NCBI GenBank assembly: GCA_041749595.1
Contig: JBGTBA010000092.1
Span: 1-40,097, forward strand
Length of the DNA stretch: 40,097 nucleotides
Reading direction: 5' to 3'
Source of the DNA: Aurantibrevibacter sp041749595
Lineage (GTDB): Bacteria; Bacteroidota; Bacteroidia; Flavobacteriales; Flavobacteriaceae
Numbering within the stretch: position 1 is the first letter of the stretch; each line of letters starts with the position of its first letter. Position numbers and translations under genes: made by a program. Positions 9,299-19,500 of this stretch are shown piece by piece. The notes under the pieces are model-generated. The model did no database searches, had not been told where the DNA came from, and was given only the letters and a program-made list of their open reading frames with translations.

Positions 9299-9880
9299 TC
9301 AAATTTTTCCGTGATCAAAATAAAGAAATAAAAAACTGTCCATCCTATTCCCCAACTTACGGCGTAGAATCATGAATGCTTTGTGGATCTGTGCCTCGAT
9401 CGTCTTGATCGAAACATTTAGATGTTCGGCTATTTCTGTATTGGTCAAACCTTCTTTTCGGCTCAGAATAAATATTTCCTTACATTTTGGCGGAAGGCCG
9501 TGTATTTCTTTTACAATCCTTGCAATGGCCTTATCCCATAAACCCTCATCATCAGTTGATGTGATTTTTTCAAGGGCCTCAAAATACTTCTGCTCCAATA
9601 TCAAGGTAGAGCGTTTTTTTTTGTACTGGTTAATGAACTCATTATAGACGGATTTGAACAGGTAATTCCGTATGGACGTTCTAACATGCAATTTTTTTCG
9701 TTGTTCCCAGATCCTTAAAAACACATTTTGGATAATATCTTCGGACATACCATAGTCATTGGTCAACGCCATAGCATAACCGAACAAGCGCTGATTGTAT
9801 TTCTTGACAAGAAATATATAGGCATCTTCTTTTCCCTTTTTCAGGAGGTCAATCAATGCCAGTTCACTTAGTTCGTTCAT
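9299..9880 (-). CDS. ECF RNA polymerase sigma factor (FecI-like, Bacteroidetes type)
   Basis: 193 residues with the two usual sigma regions. Region 2 is at about 22-90, with the SEDIIQNVFLRIWEQR helix. Region 4 is at about 125-180, with LPPKCKEIFILSRKEGLTN followed by a helix-turn-helix (TEIAEHLNVSIKTIEAQI). This matches the Bacteroides-expansion family of ECF factors that pair with FecR anti-sigma proteins and drive SusC/SusD operons. It is divergent from the fecR gene, with the starts about 110 bases apart; more often sigma and fecR are in tandem. The candidate recognition motif is seen at 9943-9969 and 1019-1045. Confidence 0.92.
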   Translation of the reverse strand: MNELSELALIDLLKKGKEDAYIFLVKKYNQRLFGYAMALTNDYGMSEDIIQNVFLRIWEQRKKLHVRTSIRNYLFKSVYNEFINQYKKKRSTLILEQKYFEALEKITSTDDEGLWDKAIARIVKEIHGLPPKCKEIFILSRKEGLTNTEIAEHLNVSIKTIEAQIHKAFMILRRKLGNRMDSFLFLYFDHGKI

Positions 9881-9942
9881 TCAAGGGATTGTGATAGTTT
9901 CAAAAATCCTTATGAAAATATGAAAAAAATCAATAAACAGTA

Positions 9943-9969
9943 AGGGTTTTGTAAAATTGTTTTGTCTTA
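9943..9969 (+). promoter_or_regulatory. ECF-sigma promoter-like site before fecR (copy B)
   Basis: The site contains GGGTTTT, 13 bases, then GTCTTA, and matches copy A at 1019-1045 at 23 of 27 positions. It ends 20 bases before the ATG at 9990. It probably drives fecR-susC-susD, and autoregulation by the divergent sigma factor is a natural inference. Its position argues that fecR starts at 9990, since an upstream TTG at 9957 would lie inside the promoter. Confidence 0.55.
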
Positions 9970-9989
9970 TATATAAAATTAGGTTGAAA

Positions 9990-11153
9990 ATGATTTTTCC
10001 AGAAGCAGAAATAGAACATATTATTGTGAAATATCTTTTAAAGGAAGCGACCACGGCAGATTTGGATGCGCTATCTAAATGGATATGCGTTGCGGACAAT
10101 GCTAGAGAGTTTCAGGATTTTGTGAAAACCCATTATGAAATAACAGTTGCAATGAACAGCCCGGATAACGATAAAATTATTGAACGCCTTTTGCAGGAAA
10201 TGAAAAAGGATAAGAAACCGCACCCTGGACGAAAAACGAGGTCTGTATTGAAGTATGCCGCAGTTGCCATATTTTTTCTTGCCCTAGGATTTTTATTAAA
10301 AGATAAATCTCAGGATTTGCCTCAAAAAGAAGCATTGGTCCTAGGGGAAGAATCTATTAGAATTGAGATGGAAAATGGAAAAATGCAAGTAATCAATCCC
10401 GAGGAAAATAATCTTTTAAAAGACGCCGATGGGAATGTGATAGGAAATCAAAATAAATTGCAACTGTCTTATCGGGGAGTTTTCGAAGGAAAAAAGATGG
10501 TCTATAACACCATACACGTACCCCATGGGAAAAGGTTCGACATTATCCTTTCCGATGGAACACATGTATTTCTTAATTCGGGGACATCTTTAAAATATCC
10601 AATCTACTTTATTAATGGGGTGGAAAGAAAAGTAATCCTTAGCGGGGAGGCCTATTTTGACGTGGCAAAGGATGTTAAAAACCCTTTCGTGGTTAATGCG
10701 GGCAAAATGGACATCAAGGTTTTGGGGACAAAATTCAATATATCAAATTATCCAGAGGACATGGATAAGCATACGGTTTTGGTGGAGGGATCCATTGAGC
10801 TATATGAAAATGGGGTGAAAGGGGGCAAAAGCACGCCCACTTTGCTCACCCCCGGCGTAAAAGCGGGTTGGAACAAGGCGGACAAAGTCGTTACAGTCGA
10901 TAAAGTGGATACCAGAACGTACACAGCATGGATAGATGGTAAACTTATTTTTAGAAATACCACTTTCAAGAGCATACGCAATAGTTTGGAAAGACATTAT
11001 AATATTACAATAAAGAACAATAATACCATTTTGGACGAACAGTTGTTCGATGCAACATTTGATGTAGAAACCATCGAACATGTATTGGAATCTTTCAATA
11101 AAAGCTACGCTATTAATTACAAAATAATCAATAATCAAGTAATCATCTATTAA
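9990..11153 (+). CDS. FecR family anti-sigma factor
   Basis: 387 residues from the ATG at 9990. A cytoplasmic N-terminal part (about 1-80) should hold the sigma factor. One membrane segment is at about 86-103 (AAVAIFFLALGFLL). The periplasmic FecR domain runs at about 170-280 (VPHGKRFDIILSDGTHVFLN, LSGEAYFDVAKD, VLGTKFNISNY). The C-terminal DUF4974-like STN-type domain is at about 315-387 (FRNTTFKSIRNSLERHYNI, FDATFD). Family role: senses the loaded SusC-type transporter through its N-terminal signalling domain and releases the ECF sigma factor. SusC follows after a 143-base gap containing a hairpin. An upstream TTG start at 9957 is possible but overlaps the promoter-like motif. Confidence 0.92.
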   Translation: MIFPEAEIEHIIVKYLLKEATTADLDALSKWICVADNAREFQDFVKTHYEITVAMNSPDNDKIIERLLQEMKKDKKPHPGRKTRSVLKYAAVAIFFLALGFLLKDKSQDLPQKEALVLGEESIRIEMENGKMQVINPEENNLLKDADGNVIGNQNKLQLSYRGVFEGKKMVYNTIHVPHGKRFDIILSDGTHVFLNSGTSLKYPIYFINGVERKVILSGEAYFDVAKDVKNPFVVNAGKMDIKVLGTKFNISNYPEDMDKHTVLVEGSIELYENGVKGGKSTPTLLTPGVKAGWNKADKVVTVDKVDTRTYTAWIDGKLIFRNTTFKSIRNSLERHYNITIKNNNTILDEQLFDATFDVETIEHVLESFNKSYAINYKIINNQVIIY

Positions 11154-11217
11154 ACAACCCAAAATAAAAAGCGTATGGAGAAAAAATAATTCAAAAAAGA
11201 TAATCTGTTCCTTAGGT

Positions 11218-11250
11218 AAAATCGGGAAATGCGGACACATTCCCCGATTT
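11218..11250 (+). promoter_or_regulatory. Stable hairpin in the fecR-susC intergenic region
   Basis: A 13-base arm at 11219-11231 pairs with 11238-11250 around a 6-base loop, with one mismatch. No U-run follows, so it is not a standard terminator. It may set transcript ends or stability so that susCD is expressed above fecR (inference). Confidence 0.5.
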
Positions 11251-11296
11251 AGGATTAAATTATTTAAAAATTTAACCAATAAACTACACTAAAATT

Positions 11297-14200
11297 ATGA
11301 AAAAAAATAATAGTACAGGGGATAACTGTTGCTGTCTTCTGAAATTTGACCTAAAAATGAAACTAACCCTGTTTTTTACGATAGTTTCCCTTTTTCAAAT
11401 ACAGGCCAATTCCTATTCACAAAACACCAAGATTTCTTTGGACATGCAAAGTGTTACGGTGGCCGAGGTCATTAATGAAATAGAGGCTTCCTCTGAATTT
11501 AAATTCTTATTAAATCGAAAGGATGTTGATCTAAACAGGAAGCTTTCGATACATGTTAAGAAAATGCGGATTTCTAAAATCTTATTGGAAATGTTTTCTG
11601 GTACAGATGTTGGTTTTGAGGTATTGGACAAACAAATTATCTTAAAAAGGACCCAAGTGCATGGGATTTTTACAACACCTTCCCCAAACCCCAACAGCAG
11701 TATCCTAATCCAACAAATTGTGACGGGTACGGTCACCGATGCAGATGGCGATCCCCTACCAGGGGCAAATGTCCTGGTGAAAGGCACAACTAACGGGACT
11801 CAAACCGATTTTGACGGTAATTACACCATTTCTGTTGGTAACAATGCCATATTGGTTTTTAGTTATATTGGTTTTGTATCCCAAGAAATCAATGTGGCCC
11901 AAAAAACCTCTATCAGCGTTTCAATGATAGAAGATGCCGGTCAATTAAGCGAAGTAGTGGTAGTAGGCTATGGTACACAAATTAGAGGAGATATTACAGG
12001 AGCTGTTTCCTCGGTCGATATGTCAGAGGCTGTAAAAGCACCTATTGTAAACGCCGCAGAGGCACTCGAAGGTAGGGTCTCAGGAGTTACGGTAACCAAT
12101 AATGGCAACCCTGGCGGTGCCCCAAAAATCACGATCCGTGGTTTCGGAACAAGTAATAACACCAATCCCTTATATATTATTGATGGCGTACAAACAGATA
12201 ATCCATCTGTCCTAAACAGTATCAATCCTAATGATATTGATCAAATGAACGTGTTAAAGGACGCTGCGGCCGCAGTTTATGGAGCAAGAGCTTCAAATGG
12301 TGTTATAATCATTACGACAAAAACAGGTGGATATAATATGGCGAAACCTGTTATTTCTGTTGATGCCTATTCTGGTTTTTCAAGGGCGGCGAATATCCCC
12401 GACCTTTTAAATACCCAACAACATGCGGATATGATCTGGCAAAGTCAGTTGAACGATGGTCTTACGCCCTCCCACCCACAATATGGGTCTGGTCCAAGCC
12501 CAGTTGTACCAACATCACTGGTAGATTATAGCAGGGTTGTATCATTTGACCCGATTGTTCGTGGGCCTGCAAGTGCTGCAATTAAACCCGGTGGAACCAA
12601 ATGGTTGGAAGAAATCACCCAAAGTGCTTCGGTTCAAAGTGCTGCCATGTCATTGCAAAACGGAAACGAAACAGGCAAATACTTTATGTCGGCAAATTAT
12701 ATAAATCGAGAGGGGATACTTTTAGCTACTGGATTCAAACAAGGTATCACAAGACTGAATTCAGAATTTAAGTTATCCAATAAGGTGCGTATTGGCGAAC
12801 ACTTAAGTGCTTCGTTCTCAAACACCAAAAATGGAAATTCAATCAATGAAGCGTTACGTTTAAATCCATTGGTTCCCGTGTACGATGATGAAGGTAGATT
12901 TGCAGGTACGGGCGCTCCCGGATTAGGAGATGCAGGAAATCCAGTAGCCTCGTTAATTAGGGGCAAGGATGATTATAACAAGCTCTATAGATTCATCGGG
13001 GATGTTTATCTTTCTGCCGAAGTATATAAAGGTCTTACCTTTAAAACAACAATAAGCGGAAATGTAGATCTATTTGAGAGCAGAAGTTTCCTCCCATTAA
13101 ATCCCGAACATAGTGAGCCTAGATCCACCAATACGCTTACTGAAAGTAATATCACCAATTATACATGGACTTGGAATAATACCCTTAATTATATCAAAAC
13201 TTTTGGAGATCATACCGTAAATGTGCTTGTAGGTATTGAATCTGTTGAAGACAGAAGTAAGGGGAAACAAATAAGCAGAAACGGATTCTTATTCGAAACA
13301 CCTGATTTCTACTTATTGAACAATGGATCGTCTCCCTCAAATATTGATGATGCTTTTGACGGCGGAAATACATTATTTTCTGGTTTTGGAACGACCACCT
13401 ATTCATACAAAGGGAAGTATTTTGCTACAGCTACTCTTCGGAATGATGAGTCCTCTCGTTTTAAAGGAAAAAATAAAAGCGATACGTTCACTTCTTTCAG
13501 TGTAGGTTGGTTATTAAGCAAAGAAGATTTTTTCCCACAAGATGGCATAGTTAGTAGATTAAAACTTAAAGGTTCATGGGGAGAAATGGGAAATCAAACT
13601 TTGCCAGCATCCAACCCTACCATTAACATCAATATTTTGAGTGAAAGTTTATCCAACTACGCCATAAATGGGGGCACCATAGCTACAGGAGCGATACTTA
13701 ACACCGTGGGAAATCCTGATTTAAAATGGGAAACCAGTGAGTCCACCAATGTTGGGCTGGAGCTAGGGTTGTTCAAAGACAAGGTTTCTGTAGCATTTGA
13801 TTATTTTGATATCGAGACAAAAGATCTCGTAACCCGAAACCTTTTGTTAATTGGCACCACGGCAATTGATGCCCAAGCACCCCTTGTCAATTTGGGGAAT
13901 GTCACAAACAAAGGTTTTGACCTTTCTATAGGCTACAACCATGAAACCAACTCTGGTTTCTCTTTTGGTGTTCAAGCAAATATTTCACGCTACGACAATG
14001 AAGTCACCAAATTGATAAGTGATTTTCAAACTGGCAGAACCGACCTTAGGGGTGGGCCCGTTACCAGAACACAAGTTGGACAACCTATATCATCATTTTA
14101 TGGGCGAAAGGTAACAGGATTTGATAATGTCGGAAGATTTACCTATAAGGATGTAAACAATGATGGCATAATCAATGATGATGACCGTGACTTTATAGGC

Positions 14201-14707
14201 AGTCCCCACCCTGACTTTACCTATGGAATCAATTTAAGTGCAGCATATAAAGGATTTGATATTTCTGCATTTTTTAGTGGCTCACAAGGTAACGATATCT
14301 ATAATTTTGAAAAGATATTTATAGACTTTCCTACTTTCGTTGATGACAATAGGAGCACAAGGGTACTGGATTCCTGGACACCCACCAATACCAATGCTAC
14401 CCTTCCGGCATTAAGCAATTCAATCACCAATAGTGAGACATCACCAAACTCGTACTTTGTTGAAGATGGTTCTTATTTAAGGTTGAAGAACTTACAGATC
14501 GGATATAGTCTGCCAAGTGCCATTGCCAATAAAATGGGCATGGACTCGTTCCGTATTTATGTTCAGGGGACCAACCTGTTTACCATAACGGGCTATAATG
14601 GTTTTGATCCCGAAGTTATTTCATCAGACAATTTATCCTTGGCAATTGATTTAGACACATACCCAACTTCCCAATTATTTAGTTTAGGAGTTAACTTAAA
14701 ATTATAA
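11297..14707 (+). CDS. SusC/RagA-type TonB-linked outer membrane transporter
   Basis: 1136 residues. A long N-terminal signal sequence (core KLTLFFTIVSLFQIQANS) is followed by a secretin/TonB short-N domain at about 40-120 (TVAEVINEIEASSEFKF), the signalling domain that contacts FecR. A carboxypeptidase-regulatory-like beta-sandwich is at about 138-215 (GTVTDADGDPLPGANVLVKG), then the SusC signature EVVVVGYGTQ, a plug domain at about 225-345 (VIIITTK), and the barrel to the C terminus. The role is TonB-dependent import of glycan pieces across the outer membrane. It is full length and three bases before its SusD partner. The substrate cannot be deduced from sequence alone; the surrounding redox and deacetylase genes are the best hint. 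Confidence 0.96.
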   Translation: MKKNNSTGDNCCCLLKFDLKMKLTLFFTIVSLFQIQANSYSQNTKISLDMQSVTVAEVINEIEASSEFKFLLNRKDVDLNRKLSIHVKKMRISKILLEMFSGTDVGFEVLDKQIILKRTQVHGIFTTPSPNPNSSILIQQIVTGTVTDADGDPLPGANVLVKGTTNGTQTDFDGNYTISVGNNAILVFSYIGFVSQEINVAQKTSISVSMIEDAGQLSEVVVVGYGTQIRGDITGAVSSVDMSEAVKAPIVNAAEALEGRVSGVTVTNNGNPGGAPKITIRGFGTSNNTNPLYIIDGVQTDNPSVLNSINPNDIDQMNVLKDAAAAVYGARASNGVIIITTKTGGYNMAKPVISVDAYSGFSRAANIPDLLNTQQHADMIWQSQLNDGLTPSHPQYGSGPSPVVPTSLVDYSRVVSFDPIVRGPASAAIKPGGTKWLEEITQSASVQSAAMSLQNGNETGKYFMSANYINREGILLATGFKQGITRLNSEFKLSNKVRIGEHLSASFSNTKNGNSINEALRLNPLVPVYDDEGRFAGTGAPGLGDAGNPVASLIRGKDDYNKLYRFIGDVYLSAEVYKGLTFKTTISGNVDLFESRSFLPLNPEHSEPRSTNTLTESNITNYTWTWNNTLNYIKTFGDHTVNVLVGIESVEDRSKGKQISRNGFLFETPDFYLLNNGSSPSNIDDAFDGGNTLFSGFGTTTYSYKGKYFATATLRNDESSRFKGKNKSDTFTSFSVGWLLSKEDFFPQDGIVSRLKLKGSWGEMGNQTLPASNPTININILSESLSNYAINGGTIATGAILNTVGNPDLKWETSESTNVGLELGLFKDKVSVAFDYFDIETKDLVTRNLLLIGTTAIDAQAPLVNLGNVTNKGFDLSIGYNHETNSGFSFGVQANISRYDNEVTKLISDFQTGRTDLRGGPVTRTQVGQPISSFYGRKVTGFDNVGRFTYKDVNNDGIINDDDRDFIGSPHPDFTYGINLSAAYKGFDISAFFSGSQGNDIYNFEKIFIDFPTFVDDNRSTRVLDSWTPTNTNATLPALSNSITNSETSPNSYFVEDGSYLRLKNLQIGYSLPSAIANKMGMDSFRIYVQGTNLFTITGYNGFDPEVISSDNLSLAIDLDTYPTSQLFSLGVNLKL

Positions 14708-14710
14708 AAA

Positions 14711-16399
14711 ATGAGAAATAAATTAAGTTATTATATTACTATTTTCGTTGCGGCTATTGCCTGTAGTGATGATTTTACAGAGGTACCTGCCATTGGTGCC
14801 CTAAGTGATGAATCCCTTCAAAATGAGGTGGGGGTAAACTTATTGCTCATCGGGGCCTACTCGGCATTGGATGGGAATAGAAATAATCTAACGGGCAATC
14901 AGTTTTCCTTTGGTGGGGACAATTGGTGGTTTGATGTTTTATCGGACGATGCCCATAAAGGAAGTACAGATGGCGACCAGATTGAACTTTTTGAAATGGA
15001 AGTTTACAATTGGTCGACCGGAAATCCCTATGTTTTGGGAAGATGGGAAGCTCTATTTGCCGGAGTAAACAGGGCAAATGCCGTTATTAACTTGATCTCA
15101 GGTATCGAAGGAGTCGATTTAACTGGAAAATTGGCAGAGGCACGATTTTTAAGGGGGCATTTTAATTTTGAATTACAACGGATGTATGGCAATGTTCCCT
15201 ATATCTCTGAAGAAAATGCTGCAAACGTGGAATTTAACCAACCTAATCCAGGCCCTATTTGGGACCAAATTGAAGCCGACTTTGAATTTGCCATAAACAA
15301 TCTTCCACCGTCCCAAGGAGAAGTAGGAAGACCAACTTCTTGGGCTGCCAAGGCATATTTGGGAAAGGTGCATCTTCAACAGTCAGATTGGGTACAGGCG
15401 TTATCCTTCCTTACCGACGTTATAAACAATGGCCCCTATTCCCTTCTTCCTGAATTTGTGGATAATTTCCGCCTTGCAGGGGACAACAGTCCTGAATCTA
15501 TATTTGCCATTCAATTTACCGCCGATGACGGGTTGTCCTTTAATGGTAACATAGGAGGAACTTTGAATTTCCCGGTTCCAGGGCCTTTTGGGTCATGTTG
15601 CGGTTTTTACCAGCCAACCCAGAATTTGGTAAATGCCTACCAAACTGACGGGAATGGGCTACCTTTATTGGACACCTTCGATCAAACGGACGTTACAAAT
15701 GACTATGGACTTAATGTAACTGATCCTTTTACCCCTCATTCGGGGCCCTTAGATCCTAGATTGGATTATACCGTTGGCAGAAGGGGGATTGATTATAATG
15801 GTTTTGGCTTAATGCCCGGAAAGTCATGGATTGAAGCGGGTTTTGCCGATATTTCAGGCCCATATCTGCCCAAGAAAAATACTTATACGGTTGGTGAAAG
15901 TGCCAATCAAGGAACAGGTGATTGGGGCGAGCAAAGATCTGGAATAAACTATCATATAATACGATATGCGGATGTTTTATTAATGGCTGCCGAAGCAGCA
16001 GTGGAAACTGGTGATTTGGCCAGTGCACTAACTTACACGAACCAAGTTAGGGGCAGGGCCAAAAATATGAGCTATGTTAAAAACGAATCCGGTAATGCGG
16101 ACGCTGCAAATTATCAAATAGCACTTTACACGGCATTTGCTGACCAAGCTTTTGCAAGAAAAGCAGTACGTATGGAACGCCGCTTAGAACTGGGCATGGA
16201 AGGGCACAGGTTATTTGATATTAGAAGATGGGGCAACGGTGTAAGTCTAATCAATGCCTATATTGGCAATGAAGCTCGTGTTATTCCCAACTTTGGAGCC
16301 AAGGTCGGCACTTATGAGGCCAAACATGAACTTTTACCTATTCCTTTGACAGCAATAGATTTAAGTGGCGGTATTTTAAAACAAAATCCGGGATATTAA
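14711..16399 (+). CDS. SusD/RagB family glycan-binding lipoprotein
   Basis: 562 residues; lipobox AIAC (Cys18), so an outer membrane surface lipoprotein. It has the SusD-like N-terminal TPR region (WEALFAGVNRANAVINLI, ARFLRGHFNFELQRMYGNVP) and the C-terminal RagB/SusD end (HIIRYADVLLMAAEAAVETG, RRLELGMEGHRLFDIRRWG, ELLPIPLTAID, NPGY). It caps the SusC barrel and binds the glycan. It starts 3 bases after the susC stop and is followed by a strong terminator, closing the fecR-susC-susD unit. Confidence 0.96.
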   Translation: MRNKLSYYITIFVAAIACSDDFTEVPAIGALSDESLQNEVGVNLLLIGAYSALDGNRNNLTGNQFSFGGDNWWFDVLSDDAHKGSTDGDQIELFEMEVYNWSTGNPYVLGRWEALFAGVNRANAVINLISGIEGVDLTGKLAEARFLRGHFNFELQRMYGNVPYISEENAANVEFNQPNPGPIWDQIEADFEFAINNLPPSQGEVGRPTSWAAKAYLGKVHLQQSDWVQALSFLTDVINNGPYSLLPEFVDNFRLAGDNSPESIFAIQFTADDGLSFNGNIGGTLNFPVPGPFGSCCGFYQPTQNLVNAYQTDGNGLPLLDTFDQTDVTNDYGLNVTDPFTPHSGPLDPRLDYTVGRRGIDYNGFGLMPGKSWIEAGFADISGPYLPKKNTYTVGESANQGTGDWGEQRSGINYHIIRYADVLLMAAEAAVETGDLASALTYTNQVRGRAKNMSYVKNESGNADAANYQIALYTAFADQAFARKAVRMERRLELGMEGHRLFDIRRWGNGVSLINAYIGNEARVIPNFGAKVGTYEAKHELLPIPLTAIDLSGGILKQNPGY

Positions 16400-16425
16400 G
16401 TTGTTTGAGTTGTTAGTTAGTGATT

Positions 16426-16457
16426 AAACAGGGTATTTTCGCATACCCTGTTTTTTT
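16426..16457 (+). terminator. Rho-independent terminator after susD
   Basis: An 11-base perfect stem (16426-16436 with 16443-16453) with a 6-base loop, running into a run of T to 16457. It lies 27 bases after the susD stop, so the downstream dehydrogenase gene needs its own promoter or read-through. Confidence 0.85.
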
Positions 16458-16516
16458 GAATTTACTTGAACAATACTGAATAATCTCGAGAGATTTAATG
16501 GAACCATATATTCAAA

Positions 16517-19500
16517 ATGAAAATAAAAAGAAGAAGAATAGTTAGATCTAAAGTCTGCCAAAAAAAATTACTCTTATTTATTTTTGGCATTTTACTTCTA
16601 TTTGTTGGTTGTCGGAAAAACCCTGATTCTAATTTATCGAAGAATAATTCTGTTGAAGAAGCACTTTCCTCATTTGAGCTTGAACCTGGCTTCAAAATAG
16701 AATTGGTTGTATCGGAACCTTTGATCAACGATCCTGTAGATATGGAAATAGATGAAAATGGGATAATGTATGTTGTAGAAATGAAGGGTGTTCCATTTGA
16801 TGAATCCGGTACAGGAAGTATTAAGGCTCTCACTGATACCGATGGGGATGGAGTTTTCGACCAAAGTACAGTTTTTGCCGATTCTCTCATTTTGCCCAAC
16901 GGCGTCATGAGATGGAAAAAGGGTTTGTTAGTTACCGATCCTCCAAACGTATATTACTTTGAAGATACGGACGGTGACAATAGGGCAGACATTAGAAAAA
17001 TCATTTTATCTGGTTTCGATTCAAATGATCTCGAATCCAATGTAAACAATCCTCTATTTGGATTGGACAACTGGATTTACCTTGCAAATGGCCTATCATC
17101 AAGCGATAAAATAGAGTATCCTGACAAACCAAATGCAGTTCAGATTGATAATAGTGGTAACATGGTACGTTTTCGGCCAGACTACTACGATCTGGAAATG
17201 ATGTCGACCCGTACCCAATATGGCTTCAGCTTTGATTCTTGGGGCAATCGTTTCATGGTTTCCAATGCTAACCATATTTATCAAGAAATGATAGCAGCCC
17301 AATATTTAGAGCGTAATGGGGATCTGCTTGTGACCGATGCAGCTGAAAAAATTTCTGATCATGGGAGTCCAGCCGAGGTATTCCCAATTACTAAAAACCC
17401 TCAAAATCAACTTCTAACAGATGTTGGTGTATTCACCGCTGCATGTGGCATTACCAACTATTTAGGTGGAGCTTTTCCTGCAGGATTCAATGATAATACC
17501 AGTTTTACTGCAGAGCCTGCACACAACTTGGTTCATGTTGATAATCTAAATTCGACTAAAGGAGCTGCATTTTCTGCAAGTAGGGTTGGGAAAAATCAGG
17601 AATTTTTGGCTTCAACAGATTCCTTTTTCAGGCCTGTCAATATGTATGTGGGTCCGGATGGTGCACTGTATGTAGTAGATATGTACAGAAAGTTTATTGA
17701 AGGTCCTGAATTTATGGAGGATGAGGTGGTTAAAACTGCAAATCTATATGAAGGAACGGAAAAGGGGCGTATTTATCGGATAAGTGCAGCCGAAGCAGCA
17801 CCAGCTACCTGGATGAATACTTTAGATCTTGGGGAAGCAACAAACAAACAATTAGTAGGAAAACTTTCAGACCCTAATATCTGGTGGAGAAGAAACGCTC
17901 AACGGTTGCTTCTGGATAGGAATGCTAAAGATGTTGTTCCTGAATTAATGCGGATTGCTTCTGATTCTGAATCTGCTATGGGTAGATTACATGCATTGTG
18001 GACTTTAGAAGGGTTGAATGAATTAAATTTGGATTTAATATCAAATGCTTTAATAGATAAGGAACCGGGTATCCGTGAAAATGCTATCAGATTGGCAGAA
18101 ATTCACCTTGATGATTTCCCTGCTCTAGAAAGTGAACTATTAAAGCTTCAAGAGGATATTGATCCTAAAGTTAGATATCAGTTAATAAGCACGTTAGGTT
18201 TCATTAATACTCCTGAGGCCAATAAAGCACGGCAGCAACTTTTGTTTAAAGATATAACAGATGAATGGGTTCAAATAGCTGCACTTACCGCACCATCTTT
18301 TCAAAGCAGGAGCTTATTAGATGCGGTTTTGGAAAGATATGATCCATCCATTCCCGCATATGATTTACTGGTTCAGCGCCTAAGTGGAATGGTGTCAGCG
18401 GGACAAAAACCCGAAGCAGTACGTGCTCTTCTTAAAAAGGCGACTAGTGCTGATGAAAACGAGGTTGAGTGGCAGGCGTCTCTTCTTCATGGAATAGCAG
18501 CCGGACTTAAAAGCAGGGAATCTATTCCTACTGAATTAAAGAGAGATCAGGGCACACTACTCTTCACTTTCTTTGAACATCCTTCTATCTCCGCCCGAAA
18601 AGGAGCGCTAGAGATTTTGCAGATAGTGGGCTTTAGTGAAAAACAGAGCCCGCAGGCCATACCCAGGGCTTTGGAGATTGCAGGCAATGACTCTGCGCTC
18701 CCAGAGCAAAGAGCTCTGGCAGTTAATTTCCTTTCCCTTCAAAATGTAGAACCATATTCTTCATTTCTTGGAAGCTTAATCACTCCCGAACAGCCCATGC
18801 CTGTCCAATTAGCCGCAATCAATACCTTAAGTACGATACCGGACGAAACAGTTAGTGAGTACGTGCTTCAGAAATGGCCTTCCCTAACTCAGGAATTGCG
18901 TGACGCTGCATTAAACACCTTTCTGGTTCAGCCATTCAATTTAGCTCGTGTAAAAATACTGCTAGATGCAATTGAAAAAAACCAAATTCAGCCGAGTAGC
19001 CTTGGGTGGTCTAGAAGTGTGGTTCTTATGCGTGATATACCCGATTCTTTGAAAGTCAGATCCCGCCAATTGCTTACCCAAAATGAAGGAGAAAGGAAAG
19101 ATGTTATTGAAGAATATCAGGCTGCCCTGGAATTGGAGGGAGATGAAGGGCAAGGAAAAAAAATATTCCTAAATCTTTGCTCAATTTGTCATACCAAAGG
19201 GGGAGGAGAAGGGCAAGGATACGGTCCGAATCTTGCAACAGTTAGGAATTGGATGCCCGAAAAACTTATTTCAAGTATTCTTGACCCCGGTTTATCAATT
19301 ATAGTTGGTTATAATCTCTGGAGGGTGGAATTAAAGAATGGTGATGTAAAACATGGTATAATTTCATCCGAAACCTCGGATGCCTTAACATTAAGCTATC
19401 CTGGCGGTACAAAAACGGTATTTAGCCGAAATGAAATTAAAACATTGGCAGCTCTAAATACGTCTCCCATGCCAACTGGATTTGAACAACAAATTACAAA

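Noticed and set aside
9957..9989. Upstream TTG start for FecR
   Set aside because: It would start translation inside the promoter-like motif; the ATG at 9990 gives a normal family N terminus.
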